Of a stretch of DNA of 64,000 nt, positions 25,030 to 36,447 are shown in pieces. Origin of the DNA: Talinum fruticosum (Eukaryota; Streptophyta; Magnoliopsida; Caryophyllales; Talinaceae); assembly GCA_021018815.1 (NCBI GenBank), contig JAITYX010000179.1, positions 1 to 64,000 on the forward strand, read 5' to 3'. Below the pieces are notes generated by a model. The model searched no databases. It was not told where the DNA came from and was given only the letters and a program-made list of their open reading frames with translations. Each line of letters starts with the position of its first letter. Position 1 is the stretch's first letter. A program made the translations under genes and the position numbers.

Positions 25030-25567
25030 TATTTAATTTTTACATACGAGATTTTAATATCATTAAAAATCTATCTAAGTGGTCTTCTAAAAAAAGTGAC
25101 AAAAGGTTAGAGAACAATACGATCATGAGGTTTTAGTAGTAATTAATTTCTCAGTAGTGATGGATTTTTAAGTCGCATGATGTCTCATTGTATATCAGTT
25201 GAATTTCCATGCATACGTCATGGTACTTACCCCAAGCAAGTAGCCAAGCAAGTAGGCTTTGGAAGAAAATTTAAGCCAAATGGACAGAGATGTCCAACCA
25301 TATAATAAATGCAGCAGCATATATATTATCCACATAATGCAACATTACCATACATTAGGTAGGTATAGATCTTCAGGACGTGGGACCTTGAGATTTTATT
25401 TCTTATCTAACATTAGTACTATGGCTATAATAGTCTGCCTAGTCTCTTTCTGCATTGAATTCATTTCCATTTCCTTTGCTATATATGCTCGTTTTAATTG
25501 CATTTGCCCACGCCCGTGCCCAATCCCATTCAACATTTACAAGGAAAGGAAAAGAGAGGGCTCAAAA

Positions 25568-28500
25568 ATGGGAGAGTGGGAGGAACAATTGCCAGTAATA
25601 GGCATGGTGTCAATGGAGTTTGTATATGCAGTCATGACTCTCTTGAATAAGCAAGCTCTCTCCAATGGCTTCAGTTCAAGGATTTTAGTCTTCTATAGGC
25701 AATCTTGTGCTACTTTGGTCACTTTTCCCATTGCTTATCTCTCAAGGTCAGCACAACCTCTCCCCCAAATTTATCAGCAAGTGCTTTCACTAATGTTTAT
25801 GTTCATTTCACATTTTCACTAAGGTCCTGTTTTTCCAGGATTTGGAAAAAAAAAAAAAAATCAGATGTAGGTAGTCTTATTTTTAACAAACATTTTTAAT
25901 GGGTTGAGTCCTTCATCTAAAGATTTTCTAAAATATGTTATGTTATAGTTTATTAGCATATTTTATGCATTATCCGTTGAGAATTAGTTCATTTATAGGA
26001 AAAATTTATATTATGATATCAGGTTCATAAACTTGGTGCATGTAACAAAATGGCAGCAAGAAAGCAGGGGGCATGTGTAGGGGGAGGGGTATTGAAAAAA
26101 GGGGAAAAATGTCTGTTTGTGGGTCGAAATTACTAATCACGAGTTGACAATATAATTTGCAAGTTACACGAACTACACAATGACAAGAAAAAAATTAAAT
26201 GTATTGATTTATGTGAAAAAATACCCTTTTTGCGATGAAAAGAAAAATCCAAACCGAATTTATATATGATAAATTCATGATAATATGACAATTATAAGGA
26301 TTACAATAATATTGAAGTCGATCAGAAAAGTATAACAATCTTATAATTAAGAACTCTATTATATAAACCAAATTTTACCTTTATTAAGACCGACTTTTGT
26401 CCATCTCCCATGTATTTATAAAAGAAAAACTATGGACTCGAAGCAACTTCTCAGGTTTCTTCTCCAAAACATTTCATGGGATACTTTACTATGAAAATTC
26501 CTTGGCGCTGCACTTGACTTGTCAAATCTTAAACTTTTTTTAATTGGCTGAAAATAACCACATAACCTTAATTTTTTTTTCTTTTCTTTCCTTTCATTTA
26601 ATGGTGGTGTCAGGTGCCAAATAGCTGGGACCCAATCCAGAGTAATTCACATTATTTGTCGTAGTCTAAGCCAGTTATCATAGTATTGGTATATATTGAC
26701 CAAGCTAATTAACTACAGTATTATATGACGTGCAACATCTTGTACCAGGTCATCAGTCGACAAGTAGTAATTTATTTTTAAAAACTCAATTGTAATATTA
26801 CCAAAATATAAAAATACTAAAGTTATGTTGATACGATTAGTTTATTTTAATTTTTTTAATTAAAATTTTTATTTTTATAGTGATATTTTTTATCTAATCA
26901 CATCATGTTATGTTGGTAAAAATTTAATATCTATTTTATTATTACATTTATAATATAACTAATTTATTTAAGTGACCATTATTGAGGACAATTAAAAAGT
27001 CGCTCTAATTTATTGACTGATGGTGCTATTTTTTAAAAAATAATAATAATAATCAAATTTATTAAACTAAAAATAAGTTATTGAGGAGAGATATTCGTCA
27101 ATGGTTACTATTCGTGTTTCTTTTAGAATAATAGTTTTTATTCTATTAACCAACTTTGAACGCATCTAGTCTCCATACAATTATCTATGGCTTAGAGAAT
27201 GAATTTCAACTATTACTTAGCTACATGATATAAATATATGTTCTTACATACTTTTACTAATTTCAATAGGTAAATTAATTAAATCAACACGTAAATTTAT
27301 GTTTTTTCCGATAAATAAATGGGAAAAAAGCTAAAGTATATTGGAGTTCTCAAAGCATATATGTTAAAAAGTTTTAATGCTTCATACATGGTTTAATTTG
27401 TTTTTTAAATGCAGCAAAATTACATCTAACGATATCATGTTTTCTTCATAGGAGAGAGTCAAACAATGCTCGTATGGACTGGAAAACCTCCCTTATGATT
27501 TTTGTCTCTTCTTTTATCGGGTACGTAAAAACTTTATCTTTCCTTGAACAAATTTTTGTGTGGTCAAGGAATTGAATTTCTCATGTGTTAATTCTATCTG
27601 TCATTTTAAACCACAAATTATGAACAGGGTCACATTGTTTGAGAACCTTTATATAGAAGGACTACACTTGACATCATCCTCAGTTACATCTGCCATGTTC
27701 AATCTTGTCCCTGCTCTTACCTTCTTGATGGCTGCCATGTTAGGGTAAGATACTCTCTTCTCTATCCATAAATGGACAGTGTTCTCTTTTTTTTTTTTTT
27801 TTCGGGTCGGTTGAAAATTCAAAAAGCATGCATGTGGACAAAAGTTAATTTTTTTGGGTGGGGTTGAGAATTTAATGTCCAATCGTCTTCCATTAATTAG
27901 ATTGATTGGACTCGACAATTATGATGATAATTAAAGTATTATACGGTGATACATGTTCCTAATTTATTTTGTTAGTCTTTAGTTACAGTAAGATTGTGAG
28001 TTTAAAATTTAGTCTTAGTCTAATCTTTGATGGCTTCCACTTTAGGGCAAGATAACTCTATTTATAAATGGACCTTTTTTTTTGGGTGGGCTTGAAAGTT
28101 CGATAAGCATACATGCAGCTAACACACAATCCCCCAAAACATAGAGGGTAAATGAGCAAATCAATATTTTTAGGGTAAGACTGAGAATTTATAATTTGGT
28201 TGTCTTCTATTTAATTGATTGGACTCGATCATTTTGGATCACATTTAAATATGAAGACAAAACCAATATACATAATAGATTCATCCTTTCATATCTAATA
28301 ACAGATTTGGAAATACATAATGAATAGTTACAACATAGATAGAAATTGAAGTCCTCCATTGTAATTTAATGGACTTGCCTATTTCTGCTGTGTATGAAAC
28401 ATGAATTTAGGTTGGAGCAAATGAACGTAAAGAAATGGAGCAATATAGCGAAGATGGTTGGGACAATCTTCTGTGTTGGTGGAGCAATTGCAATGACATT

Positions 28501-29933
28501 CCTAAGATGCAAAAGGCTACTTAATGCCCAAGCATTACTAGCCACCCACAATTGGTTGCTTGGCTGTCTACTTCTCTTCGCTGGTGTTTCCTGCTTGTCC
28601 GCCTGGCTAATCCTACAGGCATAAATCTATCCCTTTTCTTTATTTTTCCCGATAGTTGGTAAAACTTGTAAAACATATCATGCGACTGGCGTATACAAGT
28701 GCATATCTCCCTTCTTCATAAAATCAGTATGTATTGATATTAACTTAGAACTATCTTTTCTCCTCGTTTTTGTTGGTACAGGTGCCAATCACAAAACGTT
28801 ACTCTGATTACTTGTGTCTCTCTGCTTGGACGTGCCTCCTTTCGATGTTGCAAACTGGAATAATTGCTTTGTTCATGGAGCGCAATCCTAAAGCTTGGGT
28901 TCCAAGTTCAGCTCTTGAAATCGCTGCTGCCTTATTCTCGGTATGTATTCATCGATCATCATCCCTTGGCCAAGGGTTCGAGTTCTATCACTGATAAGAG
29001 TTCTTTTCCGTCCTTGAAATTAGGTGTGTGTGTGTGTTCATAGATTATTGTAAATTAAGAAAAAAAGAGGCTAGCTTATGTATATTTAATAAATAACATT
29101 ATATACAATTTAACCAAACTTTGTGTAATTATGTGTTACATATTTCATTGATGTAGGGAATATTTGGAACTGGTGCTAAAAATTTCATTCACTGTTGGTG
29201 TATCTCTCGTAAAGGACCTCTTTTCGTTGCAACATTTAATCCTCTGAATACTGTCCTCACCTCCTTCATCGCCTCCATATTTTTACATGAAGAAGTTTAC
29301 TCTGGCGGGTAAGTCTTTTCAATTTTAATCACACTATTCATTAATTAAAGAAAAATGAAACCATATTTTAAAAAAACCATTCAAGATCCATTGTCATCCA
29401 TCTATATATATTTCTCAGTGACTATCCCTTTGACTTCAATTTTTTTTGCCTTTTTTTTCCTTTTCATTGAGTTTGGAACACCCGTAAATGATCTGACATA
29501 TACAATATGACATCATGTTCAAAAACTTTATTATTGGACCAATCTAAGTTCGTTCAAGTAGTTTGTCACTTATTTCACCCGAGTAAAGTTTCATACTCGA
29601 GTATTATAAATGGAAAAAATATGTGACAGAAGAGCTATACTCTTTATTGACTAACAATAATTCGACTCTAGCAAAATGGATGATAAAAATTAAAAAAAAA
29701 CTGTTATCAGTGAAACTAGTTTCCTAATAACAGTTTGATATGACTTTTTGTGTACTTTCAGTTTACTAGGAGCCGTGGTAGTGATAATGGGGCTGTACGT
29801 GTTCTTATGGGGTAAAGCACAGGAGATGAAAGAGAAGAGGGAGGCTGAACCACTCATCATCACAACCTCAGACCACACAAGCGGTAGTATTGATCTGGAT
29901 CACCCACTACTAGCTGATAATTCTGCTCCATAA
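25568..29933 (+). CDS. WAT1-related (UMAMIT/EamA) transporter, copy 2, seven exons
   Basis: Tandem paralogue of copy 1. Exons: 25568-25746, 27452-27520, 27628-27744, 28411-28618, 28782-28940, 29157-29308, 29762-29933 (1,056 bp, 351 residues, no internal stop). Exons 2, 3, 5 and 6 have exactly the same length as in copy 1 (69, 117, 159, 152 bp); exon 4 is 30 bp shorter, in the loop after CKRLLNAQ. Two EamA repeats, with VFYRQSCATLVTFP, MFNLVPALTFLMAAMLG, YSDYLCLSAWTCLLSMLQTG, GIFGTGAKNFIHCWCISRKG and GLYVFLWGKAQE. Intron 4 appears to use a GC donor (CAG|GCATAA). The frame stays open upstream of the ATG to 25259, but the shared MGxWEEQ start supports 25568. The substrate cannot be told from sequence. 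Confidence 0.92.
28955..29035 (+). repeat. Possible SINE tail in intron 5 of copy 2
   Basis: B-box-like GGGTTCGAGTTC at about 28974, followed by a (TG)n run at 29023-29036. No A box was found, so only a fragment is possible. Confidence 0.25.
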
Positions 29934-30236
29934 CTCGGAATCCAACGCATGATTATTGGGGAAAATGAAAATGGTCAGTTGTAAATTGTATTATGTGCAG
30001 TATTTTCACGATTTTGTAGTCTGTAACCAGCTATAGTGATTAATATTAAAAATGGATCAAAGAATTTGTCTTCTTTTTTTTTTTTTTTGGAGAATTGTTT
30101 CTAGTTCTTACATACTAGTTTATACTCGTGCCATTCACTGGAGTAATGTAGTATACCTTAAGAAATTCTAAATTAATAAAGTAAATATTTAACAATTATA
30201 TTTGTAAATAAGATTAATAATCGAAAATACTACAAT

Positions 30237-31310
30237 CACTACAAAAAATATGGTATGCTTCAACCCTTATATAATCACACATGACTAAGTGTGACAAAAA
30301 ATAAGCGAAAATGAGTTCGCGAAATTATTTCCACACATAATAAGTGTGGAAAAATATAACTACTCTTGTAAGAGTGGTAGTAACCCATTAAGGTATATCC
30401 ATGCATATTAAGAGTGCTAATTTACATATCTTGAAAAAGGATAATTTAGGACGGATAATAAGCATGATAGTTATTATGATATAATTGTAATACATAGAAA
30501 GAATTTTTTTTTCCCGGATTGGACAATTTCGATAATCAAATAAGTCAAATACTAAATATACAATCAAAAAAATTTAAAAAATTAATTGAAAAGAATTTTT
30601 ATAAAAATTAAACACATAAAGGAAATATTTTTATGCGAATTTTCAATTTCTCGCTCTTTTATAGCAAAGTGCACAATATATTGGAAAAATCAAAATAAGA
30701 AATAAACCTCAAACCTCAAACCCCAATCTCATTTTCTCTCTTATTTTCTAATCAATAAGTAAATTGCACATGTGCGCGCTCTATGCCTTTTTTTCTTAAT
30801 GCATTTGAAGAAAAAGTAAAATAAAATAAAATTAAAAAAATTCACCTTAATAAACTAAACCCTAATTTGAGGAATTACATATTTTTAATCCTAGGGTGGA
30901 TCTATGTTGGGGCAACCGGAGTCACCCGACCCCCATCCTTTCGAGTGAAAAACACATTGTATAAACAGTAAAAAAATTAATATAATTTAATTAACCCCGA
31001 TTAATTTCAAAAAGAATTTTATAGCTTAGCTGGTGACGCGTTTAAATATTTATATCGGTAGTAGCATGTTCGAGTTGCTTAAAGCGTAAGCTGGTAATAG
31101 GAAGAAAAATTGCTCGCTCAAAGGATAATATGTTTATAGACATAAGTGTGGCGATGCTACTTTTTTGGATATAAGTGTCGTCAAAGGCGGCTTCTACCAT
31201 GCTTATTTAGTGTGGACTATTTCTCCACTCATACCCTTTCCAATCTTAACATAAGTGTGTAAGACCTCGCCATACTAATACCCGTAGCGAGGATACAATT
31301 TTAACCATAG
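30237..31310 (+). mobile_element. CACTA-like transposon fragment
   Basis: Starts CACTACAAAAAATATGG, the standard tip of plant CACTA elements. Subterminal repeats around AGTGTG and CCACACATAATAAGTGTGG follow (30280-30430), and similar ATAAGTGTGG motifs reappear at 31143-31250. The matching right tip is not recognisable, so the extent is approximate; no transposase is present. Confidence 0.45.
31018..31095 (+). repeat. SINE-like tRNA-derived fragment
   Basis: A-box-like TAGCTTAGCTGG (31022-31033) and B-box-like TGTTCGAGTTG (about 31077-31087), inside the CACTA-like region. Confidence 0.4.
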
Positions 31311-32055
31311 ATGCATGTCGTATTTTAAAAAGAGAATAATAGACACAAAATTAGAAAGTAAGTGGAAAGATAGAGAAAATAATGATCCAAACAAACCGAA
31401 TTAGACAAAAATATATATTAAAAATAAAAAATAAAAAACAGAAAATAAGTAATTAAACTCATATGTTAATCATAGAAGACCTCCTCCAATTGACCGGACC
31501 TTTGTTAATTCAATCACTTTCAAAACTTGAAACCACTAATTAAAATTAGTTTGAAGCCGATATCATGTTCTTTAACCACCTCAACCACATCCTCCTAGCA
31601 AACCAATAAACCAAACAATGACATAAGCTATTACTACATCTTTGCAATATATATTTAGTGCAAAGGAAAAACAAATTTTCCTATCTAATGAAATATCTTA
31701 TTCGTCCAACCAAAAATATATAATTAAATATGTAAAATTTAATCACTCACACTCAAAGTACAATTTAGCAAAAAAAAAAAAAAAAAAAAACAACAACAAC
31801 ACAACTTGATTCTCCAATAATCGTTCACTTTGATAGCTATCTTATTAGATTTCGAGTTAGAGTCAAAATTTAAAGTCATAGAGAAAAACAAACTATATAA
31901 CTTGTGATTCTCAAATGTAAAATTAAATCAAACAAAAATTTGAAATAATATAGATTATACTTTTTAGATTAAAAATATTGGTGAGTTAACCTTAACACCG
32001 TTAAAAACAATAAAATATCCTTTAATTATATTCTAAAATTTATCCTAAATAAAAT

Positions 32056-32140
32056 TACTCCCACCCAGATTCGAACCTTGGTAAGTCTGGGTGGAGGATA
32101 GAGCTAGTGGCCACCACGCCACTAGCCTCCTCGACTGAGT
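32056..32140 (-). repeat. SINE-like tRNA-derived fragment (minus strand)
   Basis: On the minus strand an A-box-like TGGCGTGGTGG (32121-32111) precedes a B box GGTTCGAATCT (32077-32067). The A box has one mismatch to the polymerase III consensus. The GC-rich block stands out from its AT-rich surroundings. Confidence 0.5.
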
Positions 32141-33045
32141 TTTTACTAACTATTGACATGAGAATGAATTAAATTGATTGATAATATTATAAATATCTCA
32201 GTAATTTTATACTAATTTTATTTTGAGTCTTAACATATTTTAATTTTCAGTTTTTTTCTTTTTCTTTTTATTATTTTTAGTTAAATTGTTAGAAGTTAGA
32301 TTAAAATTAGGTTCCTATAGTTTTTTTTATTGTTATTATAGGGTTGAGTTAGAGTATTAATCTCTTAGTATTAATTTTCTTAATTTTTATAATTGATTTG
32401 ATCATATTTCAAATTTATTTTCTAATTTAGATTAAAGGAAATTTTTAATTTAATAAATTTGTAAATTTAATTTTTTCATTTTGATTTTAGATTTTAGGGT
32501 ACATTTCAGTCCGGAAAATAGTTTAATATTCTAGTTAATTTAATTATTTATTTTTATATTTATTTTAGTGCGAGTTGATTATTTGTTTAACTTTCTGTTT
32601 TAGATTATGTTTTTGTTTTAATTCTGTTTAATTTTTCTAAAAATTATAAAAAATCTTTTAATACTGTATAGATTTTTAATTTAGTTCATTATATAATTTT
32701 CTGTAATTTTTATTTATTAATTTTCTGCTCAGTTTGGTTTTTATTTTCTATTTTATATTTTTCAGAATTAATTAGGCTAATTATTTACTGTTTAATTTTT
32801 ATATTAATATTAGATAATTTTATACTATTATTTAGTAATTTTCAGCATACAGTCCACTTATAAAAGGAAACCTTTTTTGTTTTTCCTTTGGATGAATTTT
32901 TTTATTTAATTATTAACATCAATGGCTTATGTTTAATGGACAAATAATTTTTATGGTTGAGATTACACCAACCTCCTACGATCACTGCCGTTGTACTATT
33001 TGACCAATTTGAAAAGGTTATTATTATATACTTGTATAGTTTTTT

Positions 33046-33060
33046 TATTATTTATTTATT

Positions 33061-33135
<75 letters not shown>
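33046..33135. repeat. (TTTA)n/(TTA)n microsatellite
   Basis: Trinucleotide TTA run preceded by TTTA repeats. Open frames across it (poly-L, poly-Y) are artefacts. Confidence 0.9.
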
Positions 33136-33289
33136 TGTGGCAAGTGAGACTTAGAGAGTCCTTAGATGAGTGGAAACCTATTTTTTTCAAGAATAATTAT
33201 TATATTTATATTGGACAAAGCTCTCAAATTTACTCTCGAGGCCACCATTTGATAATTTTGAAAGTATTGTTATTATATATAGTATAGAT

Positions 33290-33619
33290 GTGATGGAAGC
33301 TAGCCATTATTTACCATTTAGCAAGTGGCTTAATATTGTATTATCTCCTGATAGATTAAGAGATATGCATGCCAATATGTTGAATGAAAATTGTAAACTT
33401 CTATTTCCGTCTCTCATTACCCTTTTTCGGTTTGATAAAGGGTGTATCTCTTTCGTATCACGAAATAAGTGTAGTTTTATGGATTCGAATTATATTTTCC
33501 ACTTGACGATGTCTCTCATTACTTTAGATATAGGGTCGGATGCATGTGATGTGTACCAAGGTCCCATGCAACTGTTAGTCGGAAAAATCAATCAAAATTT
33601 TGAATCCGGTACTTCTTAG
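33290..33619 (+). CDS. Unidentified ORF, 109 codons
   Basis: Opens MMEASHYLPFSKWLNIVLSP and ends NFESGTS. Composition looks protein-like rather than low-complexity, and readable text (VASPYVPSKLNLKGFYTHLV) continues in another frame to about 33730, so it may be the damaged piece of a longer exon. I recognise no family. It lies about 400 bp left of a minus-strand Helitron end and could be captured or relic coding DNA. Confidence 0.3.
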   Translation: MMEASHYLPFSKWLNIVLSPDRLRDMHANMLNENCKLLFPSLITLFRFDKGCISFVSRNKCSFMDSNYIFHLTMSLITLDIGSDACDVYQGPMQLLVGKINQNFESGTS

Positions 33620-34016
33620 ATACCCTTGTTTCTCTATTCCAGGGTTGCGTCTCCCTATGTGCCTAGCAAACTAAATTTGAAAGGATTCTACACTCATTTA
33701 GTAAAACTATATGGTAATGAAGAAAGCTGAGGAAATTCACTCCCTGAATTGTGACATCCCTGATCCATCATAATAATGGGCCTAATGATCTTGGGCCTAT
33801 TTGAGATATGAGGCCGCACTCCTAGAGATTAGGCTTGTCTCCATATTTTGTGCAAAAATGCAACGGTGTGTTTGATTTTTCCGATTCGTGGAACATATTC
33901 TTGTGTCATGCTATTTCACTCGATGAATAAACCATTTTTATGGGTGCAATACAAAGTAAGGGTAATTTTCTGAATTGGGGAAAGCATTGAGGCGACAATA
34001 TTGGCCTTTTTTAAAC

Positions 34017-34047
34017 ACTAGTTGAACCTTCGCACGCGATGCGTGCG
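34017..34047 (-). mobile_element. Helitron 3' terminus (minus strand)
   Basis: On the minus strand: a perfect 7 bp hairpin CGCACGC-ATC-GCGTGCG (34047-34031), nine bases, then CTAGT at 34021-34017. A short GC hairpin just before CTRR(T) is the Helitron end signature. The element should extend to the right on the plus strand, towards the RPA-like exons; its 5' TC end was not located. Confidence 0.65.
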
Positions 34048-34451
34048 GTAAATATATTATGTAGTTTTATTTTTATTTTTTTAATTATATTAATTTTAAT
34101 TGAAGTGGATTTTAAATTGTGTGAATATATATTTATTTTAATTGTAAAGTTAGTGTATATATATATATATAGATTTTATGTATTTATGTATAGATCTTTT
34201 ATGCATAAGACATAGTTAGTGAAACGTAAATTATTTGGTGTTGAATGTAGTGAACATGAATACTAAGAGAAATAAAATAGTGGGTAAAATAAGGACATCA
34301 TAATTAAAACTTATAAGACCAAATTGTGGGTTAATTTTTGTATTCAACTTAAATTAAGTTGATGATAGCATATTAGTAGAAGCACAAAAGTTGTAAAACG
34401 TTATTTTCTTGTGTGTTTATTTATATCAATAATTATAAATGATTGAACTTA

Positions 34452-34545
34452 GGATAAGCCATGTTAGTTTCCTCCCCTTAAAGGATAAGACACGTTGGTT
34501 TCCTCCCCTTAAAGGATAAAACATGTTAGTTTCCATCCTATTTGT
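34452..34545. repeat. 31 bp tandem repeat, about three copies
   Basis: Unit GGATAAG(C/A)CA(T/C)GTT(A/G)GTTTC plus CTCCCCTTAAA, repeated head to tail with a few substitutions; the third copy diverges at its end. Confidence 0.75.
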
Positions 34546-35318
34546 GTGGATAATTACTGTTACTAATTGGAAAAAAAAAAAACTGTTATGAGGCTCGGTA
34601 ATTGATCATATCTACTTTCAGTTAGTTCAAATTGTGTGCCCTTTTTTAGATTTTTAATTTAAAGTTAAAAATTTTTAAATTATAATTAATAGCTATTTTT
34701 AGATTTTTAAGGTTAAAATTTTTAAATTATATTTAATAGAACTTCACATAAGGAATCATGAAATTAGTCGGATCTAAGGGCAAAATACATCATATTCAAA
34801 GAAATATGTAACTTATTTTCAGAGACACGTAAGCATTAAATATGATAGTGAGGTTTTAGTGTTAAGTAAATTTTAGAGGACAACCAACAAAATACACTAA
34901 GAAAAATTCTCAAATAGAAGAAGTTTGAAGTGAATTTTGTAAATGTGAGTTATTACAATTGATGCATGTGATTCAAGTGAAATATGTGATAACCGAGATT
35001 GTAAATTTCAATGATGAGTACATGAGTCGACACTTAAGGATTTCTCAACATTCTTAAAAGCAGTAGGATATTTATTGCCATGTTAAGCTAAGCCAATGCC
35101 ACTTCATTTCATTCTTCATTCCATGAGTACAAGGTCTATGTGAACTATATATACACCTGATCACCCAAGGCCCACCCAATTTGAGCCATTATCAAACTTC
35201 AAAACTCATGGTGAGTAGAACTGTCCAATGCCAATATATATATGAATACATATATGAAATAATATATATACATAGCCAATGTTAATAATTAGCCAATGCC
35301 AATATATATATGAATACT

Positions 35319-35640
35319 CATGGTGCTCCCACAGGCTGTGGGGCAGGCCGTGGTGGCCAGTAGCAGTTTATTTAATCTAAAATACCCACCGCGGGTGCTC
35401 CCACAGGCCGTGGGAAGGTCCGTGGAGACCTCCAAAGCAATTTTGAATTCCCACAACCTGAGGGCTTTGTCCCGTGATGCCAATATATATATGAATACTC
35501 ATGGTGCTCCTACAGGCTATGGGGCAGGCCGTGGTGGCCAACAGCAGTTTATTTAACCCAAAATACCCGGTATGGGTGCGCCCACAGGCTGTGGGGCAGG
35601 CCGTGGTGGCCAGCAGCAGTTTATTTAACCCAAAATAATA
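35319..35640. repeat. GC-rich hairpin-forming repeat, four related units
   Basis: Units at about 35319, 35393, 35501 and 35574 share GTGCTCCCACAGGCTGTGGG then GCAGGCCGTGGTGGCCA and AGCAGTTTATTTAA. CCCACAG-G-CTGTGGG is a perfect inverted repeat. Units 1 and 3 are each preceded by GCCAATATATATATGAATAC, so a segment of about 185 bp is also duplicated. Strikingly GC-rich inside AT-rich DNA. Function unknown. Confidence 0.75.
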
Positions 35641-35732
35641 TGGTTTAAACTTTAAACAAACCCTTAAAACTGTGTAGGAAATAAATCATAACCGATTGCA
35701 TCAATGTATAGAACTTGACGTCATATACATAC

Positions 35733-36447
35733 CTTTGGTCAATAACAACTATCTCACGCACATCAACCTCTCTTGCACCTTCTTGTTTTCTGATGTGTTT
35801 TGTGGGAGCAACCAAAAGAACAACTCCAAGGATGTCTAAAAGAACACTCCAAATTATGAAAGATTAGTACAAATAAATTTGATACTCCAATATTGCATCC
35901 ATAAACACCAAAATGATTAAATAAACAAAATTAAGAATAACTATTACCGTAAAATTCTTTTGACCTTGGTACAGGATCAATTGATGATAGGTCACGAAAC
36001 TCAGGTATATTATCATTAATATTTGAATGGAATAAAGGGCGAATAACTGTATTTGTGTTAAAATACATCTCAACCTCATTTGCCCTACTGCGTAAATTTT
36101 CTTTGATAAGCTTTAGAGGTGCATTTGAAATTTCATACTCTTTGTGTTGATAAAGTGCATTGTCATAATGGTCAACATCATCACCAAATACAGTACCTTG
36201 TATCTTTTCCCCCTACAATTAGATAATTTAAAAAATTTTAAGTAAACACTAATTAAACATAAAAATTAATACAACAATTCAATACATAACCTTATCACCT
36301 TATCATCTTGCAACACAAATTTTTGGAAGTTGGTTTTTTGGGTGAAACTATAGGCTTCCATTTTTCAACAACCTTAACCTTAATAGTGTAGGGTCCAGGT
36401 CTTTCAGTGAGCTCACCAACGAATTTCCTAATCGGACTCATCAATCC
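35733..36447 (-). pseudogene. RPA70-like OB-fold gene fragment (Helitron-type RPA)
   Basis: Three minus-strand exons resemble the large subunit of replication protein A (ssDNA-binding OB folds). Exon A, about 36447-36290: GPYTIKVKVVEKWKP, then, after a frameshift in an A-run, FQKFVLQDDK. Exon B, 36212-35948: GEKIQGTVFGDDVDHYDNAL, YEISNAPLKLIKE, FRDLSSIDPVPRSKEFY. Exon C, 35835-35733: DILGVVLLVAPTKHIRKQEG, VDVREIVVIDQR. Introns B/C and after C have GT donors and AG acceptors. No start or 3' end is certain. Plant Helitrons commonly carry RPA-like genes, and a Helitron 3' end on the same strand lies 1.7 kb downstream. Confidence 0.7.

Larger units (their letters stand above)
23129..25567. other. 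Intergenic region between the two WAT1-related genes
   Basis: No gene seen. Contains a (TA)n tract (about 23312-23382) just downstream of copy 1, two MITE-like elements listed separately, and AT-rich DNA. A TATA-like GCTATATATGC (about 25479-25489) lies some 80-90 bp before the ATG of copy 2. Confidence 0.65.
29934..33289. other. AT-rich intergenic region with transposon ends
   Basis: No host gene seen. Holds a CACTA-like terminus, two SINE-like fragments (listed separately), a poly(A) run (about 31771-31790) and very AT-rich DNA from 32200 to 32900. Confidence 0.6.

Noticed and set aside
32957..33287. Poly-leucine and poly-tyrosine ORFs
   Set aside because: Produced by the (TTA)n repeat.
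34452..34545. CRISPR or regulatory array
   Set aside because: Simple 31 bp head-to-tail tandem repeat without spacers.
35319..35640. CRISPR-like array
   Set aside because: Plant context, only four unequal units, no uniform spacers.
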